Part shown: positions 24,560 to 37,956 of the stretch, piece by piece
Numbering within the stretch: the first letter of the stretch is position 1
Layout: the number at the start of each line of letters is the position of its first letter
Assembly: GCA_003508835.1 (NCBI GenBank)
Contig: PUFA01000092.1
Coordinates: forward strand, 1 to 64,000
Source of the DNA: Eonycteris spelaea
Lineage: Eukaryota; Chordata; Mammalia; Chiroptera; Pteropodidae
Length of the DNA: 64,000 nt
Direction of reading: 5' to 3'
Notes under the pieces: generated by a model
What the model was told of the DNA's origin: nothing
Seen by the model: only the letters and a program-made list of their open reading frames with translations
The model's database searches: none
Position numbers and translations under genes: made by a program

Positions 24560-26715
24560 CATATTTGAAGAAGATATTCGAACACCAAAAAACAACATGA
24601 TATTGATTGATATGTAGACCATGTAAGGAATTCTTGCAAATAAAAATAGGATGGAGAACCCAATAGAAAATGGACAAAGAACATATTAGGCAACTCTCAG
24701 AAAGGGAAAATAAATGATAAGTATATGAGATTATTTTCTCCTATGCTGAAAAAATGCATATTAAAACAATAAGGTACAGAAAAAGTCAGAGAACTGATAC
24801 TACCTAACTTCAAGACTTACTATAAAGCAACAGTCATCAAGACAGTGTGGTATTTGCAAAAGAATGGACAAATAGATCAACGGAACAGAATAGGAAGTTC
24901 AGAAATAGACCCACACAAATATAGTTAACCGATTTTTGACAAAAGAGCAAAGGCAACACAATGAAGGAAAGATAATCATTTTAGCAAATAGTGCTAGAAG
25001 AACTAGATAACTACATACAAAATAATAAAGACAAAGACCTTATTTCCTTCACAAAAATCAACTTAAAATGGATAACAACTAAATGTAAAATGCAAAACTA
25101 TAAAATTCCTAAAGGTAACATAGGACAAAATTTAGATGACCTTGGGTTTGCTGATAACTTTTTAAATTGAGGTATAATTGGCATATAACATTATGTTAGT
25201 TTCACGTACACAACATAACAATTCAACATTTGTATACATTGTGAATGAGCATCACAATAAGTCTAGTTAACATACGTCATCATACATGTGTAGAAAAAAT
25301 TTTTTCTTTTTTTCTTATGATGAGGACTTTTACGATCTACTTTCTTAGTAATTTTCAAACATGCAACACAGTATTAGTAGCTACATCACCATGCGGTACA
25401 TTACATCCTCAGGATCTATTTCATAACTGGAGGTTGGTACCTTCTGACCACCCTTCACATATCTTGACCACAGCTCTTCTCCCCACCCCACCCTTACCTC
25501 TGGCAACTACTAATCTTTTCACTGTATCTGCAAACTTGGGTTTTTTTGTTGTTTGTTTTGTTTTTTAGACTCCACAAATAACTGAGATCATATGGTGTTT
25601 GTCTGACTGATTTCACTTAGCCTAATGACCTTAAGGTCTATCCGTGTTGCCTCAAACAGCAAGATTTCATTATTTTTTTATTGCTTAAGAGTATTCCATT
25701 GTATAAATTGATAACTTCTTGGGTGCAAAACCAATGGCACAATCCATGAAAGGAATAGTTAGTTGATAAATTAGACTTCATTAAAATTTAAAACTTCTGC
25801 TTTGTAAAAGACATTGTCAAGAAAATAAGAAGAAAAGCTACAGACTAGAAAAAAAATATTTGTAAAAGACACATCTGAAAAAGGACTGTTACAAAGAACA
25901 CTTAAAATCCAACAATAAGAAAATGAACAGCCCTATTAAAAAATGGGCAAAAGGTCTAAGTACACACCTCACCAAAGATGATATACGGGTTGCTAATAAG
26001 CATATGAAAATATGTTCCACATCATATGTCATTAGAGAATTGAAAATTAAAACAATGATAAAGTACCTATTAGAATGGCCAGAATCCAAAACACTGACAA
26101 CAAATGCTATCAAGGAATTGGAGCAACAAGAACTCGGACTCATTGCTAAAGGGAATGCAAAGTGGTACAGTCACTTTTAAAGGCAGCTTGACAGTGCCTT
26201 ACAAAACTAAACACTCTCACCATATGATCCAACAATCATGCTCCTTGGTATTTACCCAAAGGAGTTGAAAATTTATGTCCACACAAAAGCCTGCACATGG
26301 ATATTTATAGCAGCTTTATTCATAATTGCCAAAACTTGAAAGCAACCAAGATGTTCCTCAGTAGGTGGGTGGATAAATAAACTGTGATGCATCCAGACAA
26401 CAGAATACTATTCAGTGCTAAATAGAAATAAACTATCAAGCCATGAAAAGATGTGGAGGAAATTTAAATGCATATTACTAAGTGAAAGAAACCAATCTGA
26501 AAAGGCTACATATGACATCCTGGAAAAAGCAAAATTATGAGACAATAGATCAGTGTTTGCCAGGAGTTCAGTGGAAGGAAAGGATAAATAGGCAGGGGTA
26601 TTATTAGAATAGTGAAACTATTCTGTATGATACAATAATGGTGAATACATGATATTACACATTTGTCAAGCCATAGACCATTACAATACAAAGAGTGGAC
26701 CTTAACGTAGAACCT
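24560..26715 (+). mobile_element. L1 ORF2 remnants interrupted by a reverse L1-like block
   Basis: Plus-strand ORF2 remnants at 24560-25145 and 25720-26700 flank an oppositely oriented block (25150-25710) containing 'ttgaggtataattggcatat', 'cacaataagtctagttaaca' and 'gattccacttag'-like sequence. The flanks match consecutive parts of ORF2, so the middle was inserted later. All frames are broken. Confidence 0.65.
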
Positions 26716-26989
26716 ACACCCTAGAGATCATCAGGGAGCCAGGTCTTAAGAGCACTAGCTCACCTATATCTCCAGCCTTGATGCCATTTCCTTAGAAAAA
26801 CCTCCATTTTCTTTGTTGCAAACTCCTGTCTGTGTCTCCTTTGGCCTTGATGCATGCAGGCAAAATGAACCCCTTGAGTTCAATAACACTAAGGGCCTGA
26901 CATAAGAAGATGGAAGTCAGTATGGAAAAGAAGAGGCAATTCAAGCAAAATCTGAGCAGGAGGAAAAACCTGGCTAAGTTTTAAGACTG

Positions 26990-29165
26990 ACTAGGTTTTA
27001 AAAAATGGGACAAGGAAAGAAGAAAAAGAAAAAACTCGCAAGATACTATTTAATTCATACCAGACTAGCAAAAAAAAACAGTGTATCATATTTTTGTGAG
27101 AATGTGAATAAACTGGAAACTTCATGCACTTTTGGTGGAAATTAAAACTGATGCGACCATTCTGGCATACAATTGAGCTATATTAAGTAAAATTAAGTAT
27201 GAAAAGCATGAACATACCCTACATCACAGAAAGCACACTCCTGAGAAATTTCCTCACATCCACAAGGCAGCATGTATAAGGATGTTCATCATAGCATTGT
27301 TTGTGGGAGTAGGGAACTAAAAGCAATCAAATGTCCAGCACCAGGGTGAAGGATCAGTAAAATGTGGTAAATGTATATTTGGAACACAAAGCAGCTACCA
27401 AAAGCAATTAACTAAAGCCGTGCCCAGATGACAGTACATAAGAATTAAGTATATAGCACGGCAACATTTGTGTGAATTGTAATATACATACACAAAACTG
27501 CAATATTTTCACAAGGTCTTATACCAGGCACATGTGAGTAGAAAGCTATGGCAATGGGAAAAGAGTGAGGATAAGAAAGGGGATCAGGGGGAAAATATGC
27601 CCATATATGAAAAAAGAATAGGGTCTTATATGGACTTATGATGCCCATATTTTCTCAACTTAGACAAATAATGGTCTCAACCTTTTCTGTTGAGGCCCAG
27701 AGGAAAAATATTAAAGATCTGGCAAAGCTACCTATGCATATGCAAGAAAATAGACAACTATGTAAACATACAAGAAAGAAAAGAATAAAGGTAGAAAGGA
27801 AGAAAAGGGGGCAGGTAGGAAGGAAATGCATGTAGAAAATTAAATGCCCAAAGTATAAGGAAACATAAATCCAGGAGAAAAAAGAAGAAAATTCTTGACA
27901 ATTACTAAAAGTGATAGAAATAAATATACCAAAAAGCTTTGTTTTCTAGAACAGAAAAAATGTTAACTCAAGTTTATTTGGAAAAAAATGAGAGAATAGT
28001 TGGAAAACACTGAAATGGAAGAGCTATGAGAGAGGACAAGCCCTACTAGATACTAAAATGTACTACAAAACTTCTTAATTAAAACTGTGCTGTCAGCACA
28101 TGAAAAGACAGACAAATAAAATAAAACAGTCCAGAAGTAAACACAACAACATACAGAAATCTAGACTATGATAAAATCAGATTACCAGGACGAAGGTGGA
28201 CTTTTCCTATCCACATATTAGGACAAGTGAATAGCATTTTGCAAATAGAGGAAACTAGGTCCATTTAGATTACACGAAATAATGACCTGCGAGTATATAA
28301 AAGATCTAAAAATTTTTAAAATGAAACTACACAAGTCCTAGAAGAAAACATAAATGAATTCCTCTATAAATTTTATGTAGAAAAAAGCTTTCTAACTGTG
28401 ACTAAAAATTCAGATACAGCAAAAAATACTGATGATTGACTATATGAAAAATAAACATGCATGTCAGAAAATACCATAAACAATATCAAAATTAAATGAC
28501 ACTGGGAAAAAAATTTGCAATATATTTCACAGATAAAGGGCTATTATCTCTAATATAAAAGAACATTTATAATTCAGGGAAAGGACCAACAATCTGATAA
28601 AAAAAATAGGCAAAAGACAGGAACAGATAATTCACAAACAATAAATTAAAATAGCCTTAAATATATGAAAATATGTTTAACTTCACTTGTAATAAGTGCA
28701 AATTAAAAGTACACTGAGATGCTATTTCTTTTCCCCAAATTCAAGAGTATGATAATATACTCAGAAGGCAAGGCTTTGGGGAAACATGCACTCTCATATA
28801 TTTCTGGCAGGAATGCAAAATGGCACCATACTTATGGAAGGAAATTTGTCAATATCCAACAAAACTACATATGCATTTCCTTTCTAACTTAGCAACCCCA
28901 CTTCTAGGAATTTACTCTGAAGATATACATCCGGCAATACAAATATGTGCATGCACATGGGTATTTACTTCAGCATTATTTAATTGCACAATATTGGAAA
29001 CTACATAAAGGCTGAAATATAACAGTGATTTAATAAACTATGTTTGGCCCACAATTGAATACTATGCATGTACAATCAAAGAGAATGAGGAATCATAATT
29101 TGAGTGATTTCTAGAATATTATTGTTAATTTTTTAAGTGAAAAAAATGTTCAGAAGAATAGACAC
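26990..29165 (+). mobile_element. Degenerate L1 ORF2 sequence
   Basis: Repeated ORF2 carboxy-terminal signatures: 'ctggcatacaattgagctat', 'tcatcatagcattgtttgtg', 'acaatctgataaaaaaaata' and 'cttagcaaccccacttctag'. At least two copies seem to be placed one after the other (about 26990-27480 and 27940-29160). Confidence 0.65.
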
Positions 29166-30009
29166 ACATACACACACACTAATAGTGACCCCTGAATAAA
29201 CAAACTAGGCTTCACTTTCTTTCCAGCTTTGCTCCCTGACTTCAATGCTGGTGCTTGGTTTACAGATGGCTTTTCTACCACAACTTCCAAGGGGTAATGA
29301 TTAGTGATTTGCTAAACCTAAAAAAACATTAAAATAGGGTAAAAAATAGGGTAAAAGGGCATTGGCCCAGTGGGGTGAAACTGAAGACTCACACCATGTA
29401 ACAAGAAAAGATGGGAGGTAATATAGAACTTTGCAGGTTACGTACAGTTTTCTATTAATAAAACATCCTATGATCCCAATCTTCATTTACCTTAAGACTA
29501 CTTAACAATATGTGTTAAGTCCACTTCATTCCTCAAGCCTCTCCTATCGGCTTCTAGATCAGTGCTGGATAGTATCATTTTGCTCCTTTGTATCCACTCT
29601 CTTCCCTTCTCCATGCTGCTCTATGTCCTGGAGGGCTGACCTTCATGGATGTTCCCTACCTTTTGTCAGGGTCCAGCCCAGACTCTATTGCAATCCTCTT
29701 GTGGGTTCCTCAGAGATCCTTCAACTGCAGCCCTTTAACTACAAGTCTCCAACAAGGGTGAATCTTCCTCTGACAGGCCATTTATGACTACCTCCAGTCC
29801 CCGGCTGATATTAGATGGGACTGAACATTTTAGTATCTGAAAGTGACAAAAAAAAAGGGGGGAGGGGGGTTGGAATCTAACTGAGATTTCATTCAGGGGG
29901 GTGTGGAAGAACAATTTAAGCAAACTTAATAAGGATGAGTGACAGGGAAAAAAGTTACTTCTTGCTCGCACTGGACTGAGTCCAATTAAATAAAAAACTG
30001 GTTACATAC

Positions 30010-30383
30010 TGTTGTAGCCGCCAGTCCCCGAAAGACACACGGACCACCAGAACTCAGTGAGTTATAGGAAACACACTCTTTATTCAGCCAGCTAGGTCTG
30101 CCAGGGGTACGCAGGCTCCAAATTAAGCAGGCCCGAAATGTAGAAGTACAGGGTTTTTAAACCCCAAATCCTATTCTTCCTTCTGTCTAAACACAAAGGT
30201 CTATTGTTCTTCTATTCATTACCTGTCGACCCACAAGTTGGATATGCAAGTGGGATTAAAGAAGCAGAAAGCTTGTTATTAGAATGTTATGTTCCTCTAA
30301 TTAAAAGCCTATGTCCCAATGAAGATAGTCAAACAGTAATTTCCTGCAAGTAATAAATTTCTAGCAGTCATTTTTCAGCCACA
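30010..30383 (-). mobile_element. Class I ERV solo LTR, minus orientation
   Basis: Read on the minus strand it starts TGTGGCTG, carries AATAAAGAGTGTG (polyadenylation signal) and ends GGCGGCTACAACA. The four bases atac flank it exactly on both sides (30006-30009 and 30384-30387), the duplication length of class I (gammaretrovirus-like) ERVs. No internal viral sequence adjoins it, so it is a solo LTR. A second copy of the same family lies at 33491-33833 in the opposite orientation. Confidence 0.85.
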
Positions 30384-30514
30384 ATACCTACTAGATAAAA
30401 AAACGTGTTATAGGTCCCAAATGTCATCACCTGTGCTAAAAGCCCAGGATACCAAACCTAGATTTAATGCCTGATCTAATTGCAGTTTCAACTTCTCCCA
30501 GAAACTTAATCAAC

Positions 30515-31120
30515 CAGTATGGAATTTTCAGGCCAAGCACCAGTAATCTGGGCCCTCTTCATTGCCATGAGAACAATAGGCAATCTGCATGATAAAAACC
30601 CCTCCCCTTTGCATAGAGCACAAAGAAATGAAGAACTGTTTCGACTTTACAAAATGGATTCCATGAGAGCCATGACAGTAATGTCAACTTGCATAAAATG
30701 GGAACGCCCTTAGGGTGTAACCAAACCACCCAAAACCACAGAAAGGTCAAAGTTCCTTTGCAGGAACCAGAAAGTATGAGGATCCCACTTTGCAAGGTCC
30801 ATATAAGCTGATCACCTCAAACAGACCATGCTGAAACCTAAACCAATAGCATCACAGACAGGTATGCTAGAGCCAAGGACTCTGACCTTCTGACCTGTTA
30901 TAGCCACTGGCTTGGGATCAACTTGCAACTCTCTCTACCGCCAGTCAACAGAGCTTGCTTTGGAGACACTAAGGACTTTCATCCCTTCACGCTGTCATGC
31001 ATAAGTAAGGCTCTTTATTTCCCCTTATTGTGTTAACCAACATGGGTACCTACCTGATTGATTTATCTAAGAAGGATCCACTCAATAAACCTGGCATTGT
31101 GGAAAGACACAAATGCATGA
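30515..31120 (+). repeat. Possible LTR of unknown family
   Basis: Moderately GC-rich sequence with a 'ctttatttccccttattgtg' segment and 'actcaataaacctggcattg' near its right end looks like an LTR R/U5 region. Boundaries and family are not certain. Confidence 0.3.
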
Positions 31121-31734
31121 AAGTGTTAAGCTGCTTTTCTTGCTTGCAACACCCTTCTCTTCTCCCAAAGAAAAGATGTCCCTGCCCCCAAATAATCCTT
31201 TCTTTTGTCAACAGCTTCCTTGCCCCACCCTTCTTCCTATTAAAACTTTCCCTTTTGTACAAACACTCCAGGGCTCTTCTAGTTGCTAGATGGGATGCTG
31301 TCGGACCCATGAATTACTTACTAAAGCCAATTAGATCTCCAAATTTACTTGGTTGAATTTTTTTTTTAACAGCATTAAGAGTATATATAACTTCACCAAG
31401 GTCATGCAGCTACTAAATTTTCATAATACTCAACCATTTCTTTGTAAATAGAATGCACAAAGAAATCTCTCCCTCCTCATCAACAAAAAATAGAGCAGTT
31501 CTTTTCTTTTTCAGGCTCATGTTTGGATGAATTAAATAAGACCTATGCTGGTGAAGGATAATTGCAATATTGTTATTTATAAGAAATATACGTTTGCTCA
31601 TTTAGATAATCAAATATATTTCTCATATACTGCATATTTGGTCTTCATTCACAGTTCCTGACTCACTGCTTCCAAAACCTTTGGGATTTTTTTTGTAAAG
31701 AGAATGATTAAAGGTGTCTCTTGTTTAATTAATG

Positions 31735-32115
31735 AGGTGACTTTTGGACCATACCTACAGATGCAAGCTGGTTTCCAGGGGAACCAACCATAGGATTAGA
31801 GGGCTGGAACTTTCAGCCCTACCTCTATGGAAAAGAATGGAGATTGAACCAATTGCCAGATGCCAATGATTTAATCATCCATACCTATGTAATGAAGCCT
31901 CAAAAACACCCAAAAGGACAGAGTTCAGAGAGCTTCTGGGCTGGGGAACCTGTGGAGATTTGGGGAGAGTGGTACATTAGGAGAAGTATGGAAGTTTTGT
32001 GTTCCTTCCCCGTATCTTGCCCTATGCATTTCTTCCATCTGGCTGCTCCTCAGTTCAATCTCTTTATAATAAACAGATTTCCTGAGTTCTGTGAGCTGCT
32101 CCTAGCAAATTAAAG
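31735..32115 (+). mobile_element. ERVL-type LTR (MER21-like)
   Basis: 'ctggtttccaggggaaccaa', 'cctatgtaatgaagcctcaa', 'tatcttgccctatgcatttc', 'catctggctgctcctcagtt' and 'ctttataataaacagatttc' occur in the order of MER21-type LTRs, including the usual polyadenylation signal. Confidence 0.7.
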
Positions 32116-32203
32116 AAATCCAAGGATCAGAGACAACAGACCGAAACAAGTTATGCAGCAGAAGCATATGCAGAGGAGAGAATTTTGGCCCCAGATTGTG
32201 CTT

Positions 32204-32232
32204 GCGCGCGCACACACACACACACACACACA
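32204..32232. repeat. (GC)3-(CA)11 microsatellite
   Basis: Alternating purine-pyrimidine run: GCGCGCG followed by eleven CA units, a tract able to form Z-DNA. Confidence 0.95.
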
Positions 32233-32521
32233 GAACCAAAGGACCATGATATAATCAGAACTTGAACACAAACCCTTTCAGAAGCAAGGATCCGCTGTTT
32301 AGGAAGATTCAGTGTTGATGTCCCTTTACCGCAAATGGCCATGTTCCAAGGTCCTTCAATTAAAACTTGCCCCACCAGCACTTCTGCTACCTGCTGCTCC
32401 CCCTAATACCCTCAAAAAAACCCTTAACCTAGTCCAGCAAGCAAGATGGATTTGAGGCACTATTAGGTGGTCTCCTGTCTTCTCAGTTGGTGCCTTCTGG
32501 ATCAGTAACCTCTCCTTATGC

Positions 32522-32534
32522 AAAAAAAAAAAAA

Positions 32535-32582
<48 letters not shown>
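32522..32582. repeat. A22 followed by (AG)20 microsatellite
   Basis: A 22-base A run is joined to twenty perfect AG units. A poly-A tail of a lost retroelement is the usual origin of such a tract, but no element body is clear beside it. Confidence 0.95.
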
Positions 32583-32587
<5 letters not shown>

Positions 32588-33019
32588 AAAAAGAAACCCA
32601 AGGAGAGGGTCATGAGAACCTCTACAGACAGAAGTACAGGTAACAGCTTGGACTTGCAACTGGCATCCGAAGTCCGAGAAGGTCCTTGGAACCTCCAATC
32701 TGTACCCCGTTGGTCAGAAGCACCTGAGCTTGTAACTAGCATCTGAAATGGTTGCAGGGAAGGACAGTCTTTAGAACTGAACTCTTAACCTGTGGACTCT
32801 GATGCTATTTATGGGCAGATAGTGTCAGAATTGACTTGATTTCTCAGATACCCTGTTGATGTCTGAGAATTGCCTGTTGGTGTGGGAAAGTTCGCCTTCC
32901 ATGATGGCACTGGGTCCAGGAACCCAAATAGGTAAGAACTGAGAACACCTGTTCTCTCAACTTCTAAATTAGAAATGAAGATACAGTCAAATTAACTGAA
33001 TTAATTTATTTTAAGCCAA

Positions 33020-33190
33020 TGGTCCTCAAGCTTCAGTGGCCAGCTTATTAACCCACAAGTTGCTGGGCCCATATCAGAATTTTCAATTGAGTAGGTCTAG
33101 AGTGGATCCGTAAATTTGAATTTTTAACCTATTTTCAGGTGATGCTGACGCTGCTGACCGGAGACTGCTTTGAGATTGACTGTATTAGGA
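33020..33190 (+). mobile_element. MER5A-type hAT DNA transposon
   Basis: 'tggtcctcaagcttcagtgg', 'aattgagtaggtctagagtg' and 'ttttcaggtgatgctgacgc' follow the MER5A order. MIR-like tail sequence follows to about 33310. Confidence 0.7.
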
Positions 33191-33490
33191 CTCTTTTAAC
33201 CTCCCTTAACCTGGCTTTTCTCATTGGTAAAGTGCGCATAACAATAGTGATGTGTGGATTAATGAAGCCAAGGATGTGGAAATGCCTCATAAATTGTCCA
33301 GCACTAAGGGAAAATTGGTAGCAATTACGATTATTACACATTTGGCTTCAAGAGTGAATGCTAATGATGCATGGGAAGTGTTGATGTTTGAATCTTTGAT
33401 CTTAACCATAGTAGTCCCTATTCAAATATGTGGGCATCACAAGGGATTCTAATAATATCAAATGGAATGAAAAGAGGAGAACACCTTTCT

Positions 33491-33833
33491 TGTGCTGGCT
33501 AGAAAATTACTGCTTAGTTATCACTCATGGGAACATAGGCTGTCACTCATGGGAACATAACATTCTAACAATAAGCTTTCTGCTTCCGTACCCCACTTAC
33601 GCACCACAACCAACCTGAGGGTTGACAGTAAATAGAAGAAAATAGACTTTTGTGTTCAGACAGAATGAAGAATGGGGTTTAGGGCTTAAGAACCCTGTAC
33701 CTCTACATTTCGGGGCTTAATTTGGGGTCTGCGTACCCCTGGCAGACCCAGCTGGCTGAATAAAGAGTGTGTTTCTTATAACTCACTGATTTCTGGTGGT
33801 CCATGTGTCTATCAGGGGCTGGCGGCTACATCA
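33491..33833 (+). mobile_element. Class I ERV solo LTR, plus orientation
   Basis: Starts tgtgctggctag, contains gaataaagagtgtg and ends ggcggctacatca. Nearly every segment aligns with the minus-strand reading of 30010-30383: 'aacataacattctaa', 'aagctttctgcttc', 'ctacatttcgggg', 'gcgtacccctggcagacc'. Flanking bases do not form an obvious target duplication. Confidence 0.8.
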
Positions 33834-33839
33834 CTATGC

Positions 33840-36580
33840 TAGACTCCCATTCAATATGCAAATATAATAAGCTTTCTTATGTGCCTTGCCAAAAATAAGA
33901 ATATTTCATACATATACATTTTGGAGTTGCACTGTATGTAAACTTAACTTATTCAGGGATAAATAAGCGAGAAGTCCCTTTAGTTACCCAAAGTGTGAAT
34001 ATCCCACAGAGCTGAGTGTTTAAGACATATATTAGTCTAATATCTAGGCACTAAACACATGCAAAGTAATTCATATCATGTCTAACTTACAGAAACATCT
34101 AGTTATGAGTTACCATAGGTAATTTTGTACTCACATATTTTTGCCCCAGGGCCTTTAAACTAAGCCTCCTTAAAAAAATCCAAGTGCACTAAATCTCCTT
34201 TTATATCTTGCACACTCCATTAAATTTGTTAAACAGCTCTGTTAGAAAGTTCTTTTCCACAATAAGCCAGAATCTGCTTCCACAAACTTCTGAACAATGG
34301 AATTTATTTTGGCTTCCAGGATATGACAGAATAAATCAAATTCATTTTATGTTAATGACAAGCCTTCAAGATTTTAGACAAATGTTTGTTTTATCCTCTC
34401 CCACCCAACCCAAATGTTTACCATTGAAGAATTACAAACAACTAATTCCCCTCCCTCAAGAAATACTGAGGTTTTTGTCTGAAAGACCTAACCATTAATC
34501 CTATTTACATTATACTCTAAAGATAAATGGTGATTTACTAGAAGACAACCATATCTGAATTCAAAAGACTAAATGGTTTTCCTTTGGAGTAAAAATTTAA
34601 ATAAACAATGACTACCTAAAAAAAATATTCCCAACAGATTCTAGATCTGTAAACTAAGCCATCTAAATATCCAAGCAAAGAGCCATTTCAGAGACCAGAA
34701 ACAGGCCCTGCAGAACCATGTAGCAGTTATGCAATAGCCCTAACTGTAGTTCTAGGGAAAAGGTTCAAAACAAGCATGAGAGCCATTCCAAATGCTGCTG
34801 CAAAGAACATCCTTGTATAGTAAGTAACATATTAATAATTCTATAAGATAGTTCCTAGAAGTTATCTTGAATTGTTGTGTTGATACAGAATGTCAGAAAA
34901 CTTTTCCCAAAATGGCATTCATTATCTTTTAAAATAATGTTCACTAACTTCACAGGTGAAAAATTGTATTTATATTCCTTCTTACTACCAATGAAAATGT
35001 GATCATTCTCTAGTTCTGCAACTTAATTTTCTTAAAATATCTTGAATTTCTTTTCATATCAACACATAATTTTCATTATATGTGTTATATAGTATTATGC
35101 AATATTATATTCCTGTTGAAAGTAAGTAAAATGATTTATTAAATTAATCTAGACATGACCCAGTGGGGAAAAGCATCACAGTTCATATACTAAAACAGGA
35201 ACCTGGAGAAAGTCAAGTAATCCAAATTAACATTCATTTTGGAAAGTCAGGTTATGAGGCTGGGAGAAGAGCCATCCTAAGGCTGGTGGGAAAGTGCCAC
35301 CCTTAGCAACCCACACTCAGATGTCCACCTGCTCTGCTGGCCAATCCACCCACAAAACCACCATCCTGGACACGGGATGACTCTTGGCCCTAACATGTGA
35401 TTATCCTCTACCCTTCCCCAGACAAATAGGCCAAGAACCCTCCCCTCAAACTTTACTAAAGCCTCAAAAAGAAAGAGGGGACTTGCCCACCTGTTCCCCC
35501 TTTTAGTTCCCTCTTTTTCCGCAGACCCAAAGCCCTGGTTCATTCTACTCTAGCTCCCAGTTCTTTTGCCCTACTTGTCCTCCCTTAAAGTCCCATGGCT
35601 ATGACAGAAGCTCAGGCCAAAGTCCTTGAGAGTCGGACATTTTCTTATTTTTCTTTTTCAGCAGTACAACTAAATACTATTTAAATGGGCAGTTTAATAA
35701 AGTTAAATCTTATATATGCCCAGTGCAACTTCAGTCATGCTTTCTATTAAATTTAGAAAGAAAAGCAAAATCCCATGAAATTAGGTTCAGCTTTTGATGG
35801 CTGGAGTCAAATTAGCATAATCTTATACTCTCATTATTGCTACAGAGATTACAATGTGGACGCAGCAGAGCCACCTCTCTCTGGACAAATTCTAACTCCC
35901 AAATTCTACAAGCCAAGCAGATAACCTCCTTCAAAAAATATTCTTACCCCTGATTACTTACTATACAATTGAATATTTTAGGTTTCTTCCATGTAAATAA
36001 CACTCAAGACACTTGTTTTTTGAAAATATTCCCTGAAATCCTGAAAATGCTCCCTGGCTACATCTTTGTTTTTGTTTTCTCCCTACAGCAGGGTTCCTGG
36101 GAAGGCAGCAAAACAGACACCTTCACCAATGTTTCTGGATTAAATGAATTGATGGGAGCAGTGAGGAGGCAAAGCAGAGGGATTAGAGAAGAATCAGGAT
36201 CTAACCTGAGATTCTAGCTGGAAGAGAGACAATAACTAAACTACTCGGTGGTTCTGAGAGACTAGAAGCTTTTTTTTTTTTCTCTGTCATGTCAAAATAA
36301 TTTTATTTATGGTCAATTGTGAATGTTCATATCATTAAAATGACAGCTTAATTTGGTTGTAAGTTTCTGATATAATACTAAACTTTGATCACATGCACAT
36401 ATTTTTAGAGGCACTGATATAAGACAACTTAAAGGGAACATTGGCTAGCACAAATTAGTTTATCGTTAAATCCTCAATTTTGATTGTCTATATACTTTTT
36501 TAATTTTTTTACTTTTATAATAACAGCATTTTATTCCATTTTGGTTCCATAGTTGTCTACTCCACCACCTTGACAGGAGG
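33840..36580. other. No gene recognised
   Basis: No coding or RNA feature is recognised. A somewhat GC-richer patch at 35260-35620 has short open frames without family motifs. Confidence 0.4.
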
Positions 36581-36589
36581 CTCCTAAAA

Positions 36590-37475
36590 TGTTTTTATTA
36601 GAGTATAGTGAGTATACAATATTATATTTGTTTCAGGTACACAACACAGGGATTTGACATTTATACACCTTATAGTGTAATCACCACACAAATGTCTAGT
36701 AACCACCCGTCACCTTGCAAAGTTATTACAATATTGTTGATTATATTTCCTGTATGTATACTATATATAGAAAACCCTAAAGACTTCACCATAAAACTAT
36801 TAGAACTAATAATTCAGTAAAGTTTCAAAATATGAAATTAATATACAGAAATCTATTGCATTTCCATATACTTATAATGAATGATCAGAAATTAAGAAAA
36901 CAATCCCATTTACAATTACATCAAAAAGAATAAAATATCTAGGAATAAATTTAACTAAAGAAGTAAAAGATCTGTACTCTAAAAACTTTAAAACACTGAA
37001 GAAATTGAAGAGGACACAAATAAGTAGAAGGATATACTGTGCCCATAGATTGGAAAGATTAATGTTGTTAAAATGTCTATATTACTCAAAGTAATCCACA
37101 GATTCAGTGCAATCCCTATCAAAATATCAATGGCATTTTTAGAACCAAAACAAAGTCCTATAATTTATATGAAACCACAAATATAAATACAAATTTGACC
37201 TCCAATAGCCAAAGCAATCTTGAAAAAGAACAAAGTTGGAGGTATCATACTTCCTTATTTCAAAATATTAGAGAACTACAGTGATCAAAACAGTATGGTA
37301 CTGAGATTAAAAAGAGAGAGAACACACAGATTAATGGCACAGAATAGAGAGCCCAGAAATAACCCCTGCTTACTTATATGGTCAATTGATCTATGATAAG
37401 GAGGCAAGAATATACAATGAAGAAATGGCAGTCTCTTCAATAAGTGTTGGAAAAACTGGACTAGAAACTTTTTAA
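36590..37475 (+). mobile_element. L1 fragments
   Basis: From about 36840 the plus strand carries ORF2 ('aagtaatccacagattcagt', 'caatccctatcaaaatatca', 'tgatcaaaacagtatggtac'). A short oppositely oriented L1-like piece precedes it ('gtttcaggtacacaacacag'). All frames are broken. Confidence 0.7.
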
Positions 37476-37539
37476 ACAATTTATGTTCTGTTTAAAATCC
37501 CCCAGGTGGCTTTCTCTGCTCTTAGTATAGTCCTTGAGG

Positions 37540-37890
37540 CCCTGGGATAATCTGCCTCCCTCCCTTTCTGGCCTTGCCCCAGTCACCCAACTTTACAGTC
37601 AGCTTTACAGTCAGTTAGTCCCCAGGTCTCTGTGGGGTTGTGCATCCCTTCCACATGTCCAGTCTCACTGCTGCCAACCACTAGCTCTCACCCAGGAGTG
37701 ACTTCCTCAGGGAACTTTCCCTGACCTCCCTGCCCAGGTCCCCACTGCAGTCTCCCAGGCACCCTCAAGCTCCTCAAAACATAGCACCATCATAAATTCA
37801 TGGACTCTTGGATCCACGTAACTCCCCAACCAGGCTGGAATCTCCTGGAGGTTCAGGTCCAATTGTCTGCAAAAGCTGGTAAACTTGCTA
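37540..37890 (-). mobile_element. L2 fragment
   Basis: 'gaactttccctgacctccct' and the following 'caggtccccactgcagtct' together with 'aaaacatagcaccatcataa' are the standard L2 3' region seen in many mammals. Confidence 0.6.
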
Positions 37891-37909
37891 GAGTCCAAAC
37901 CTTATACGT

Positions 37910-37956
37910 CCCGCCCCGCGCACCCCACCCCACCCACCCCCGCCCCACCCCGGGGC
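37910..37956 (-). other. Strong G-quadruplex motif on the minus strand
   Basis: The plus strand is a series of C3-C5 runs separated by one to three bases (ccccaccccacccacccccgccccaccccg). The minus strand therefore has at least six G3+ runs with very short loops, well above the usual four-run criterion. Confidence 0.8.

Noticed and set aside
30384..33490. The region between the two ERV LTRs as a provirus interior
   Set aside because: The LTRs are in opposite orientation and the interior holds other repeats and no gag, pol or env similarity.
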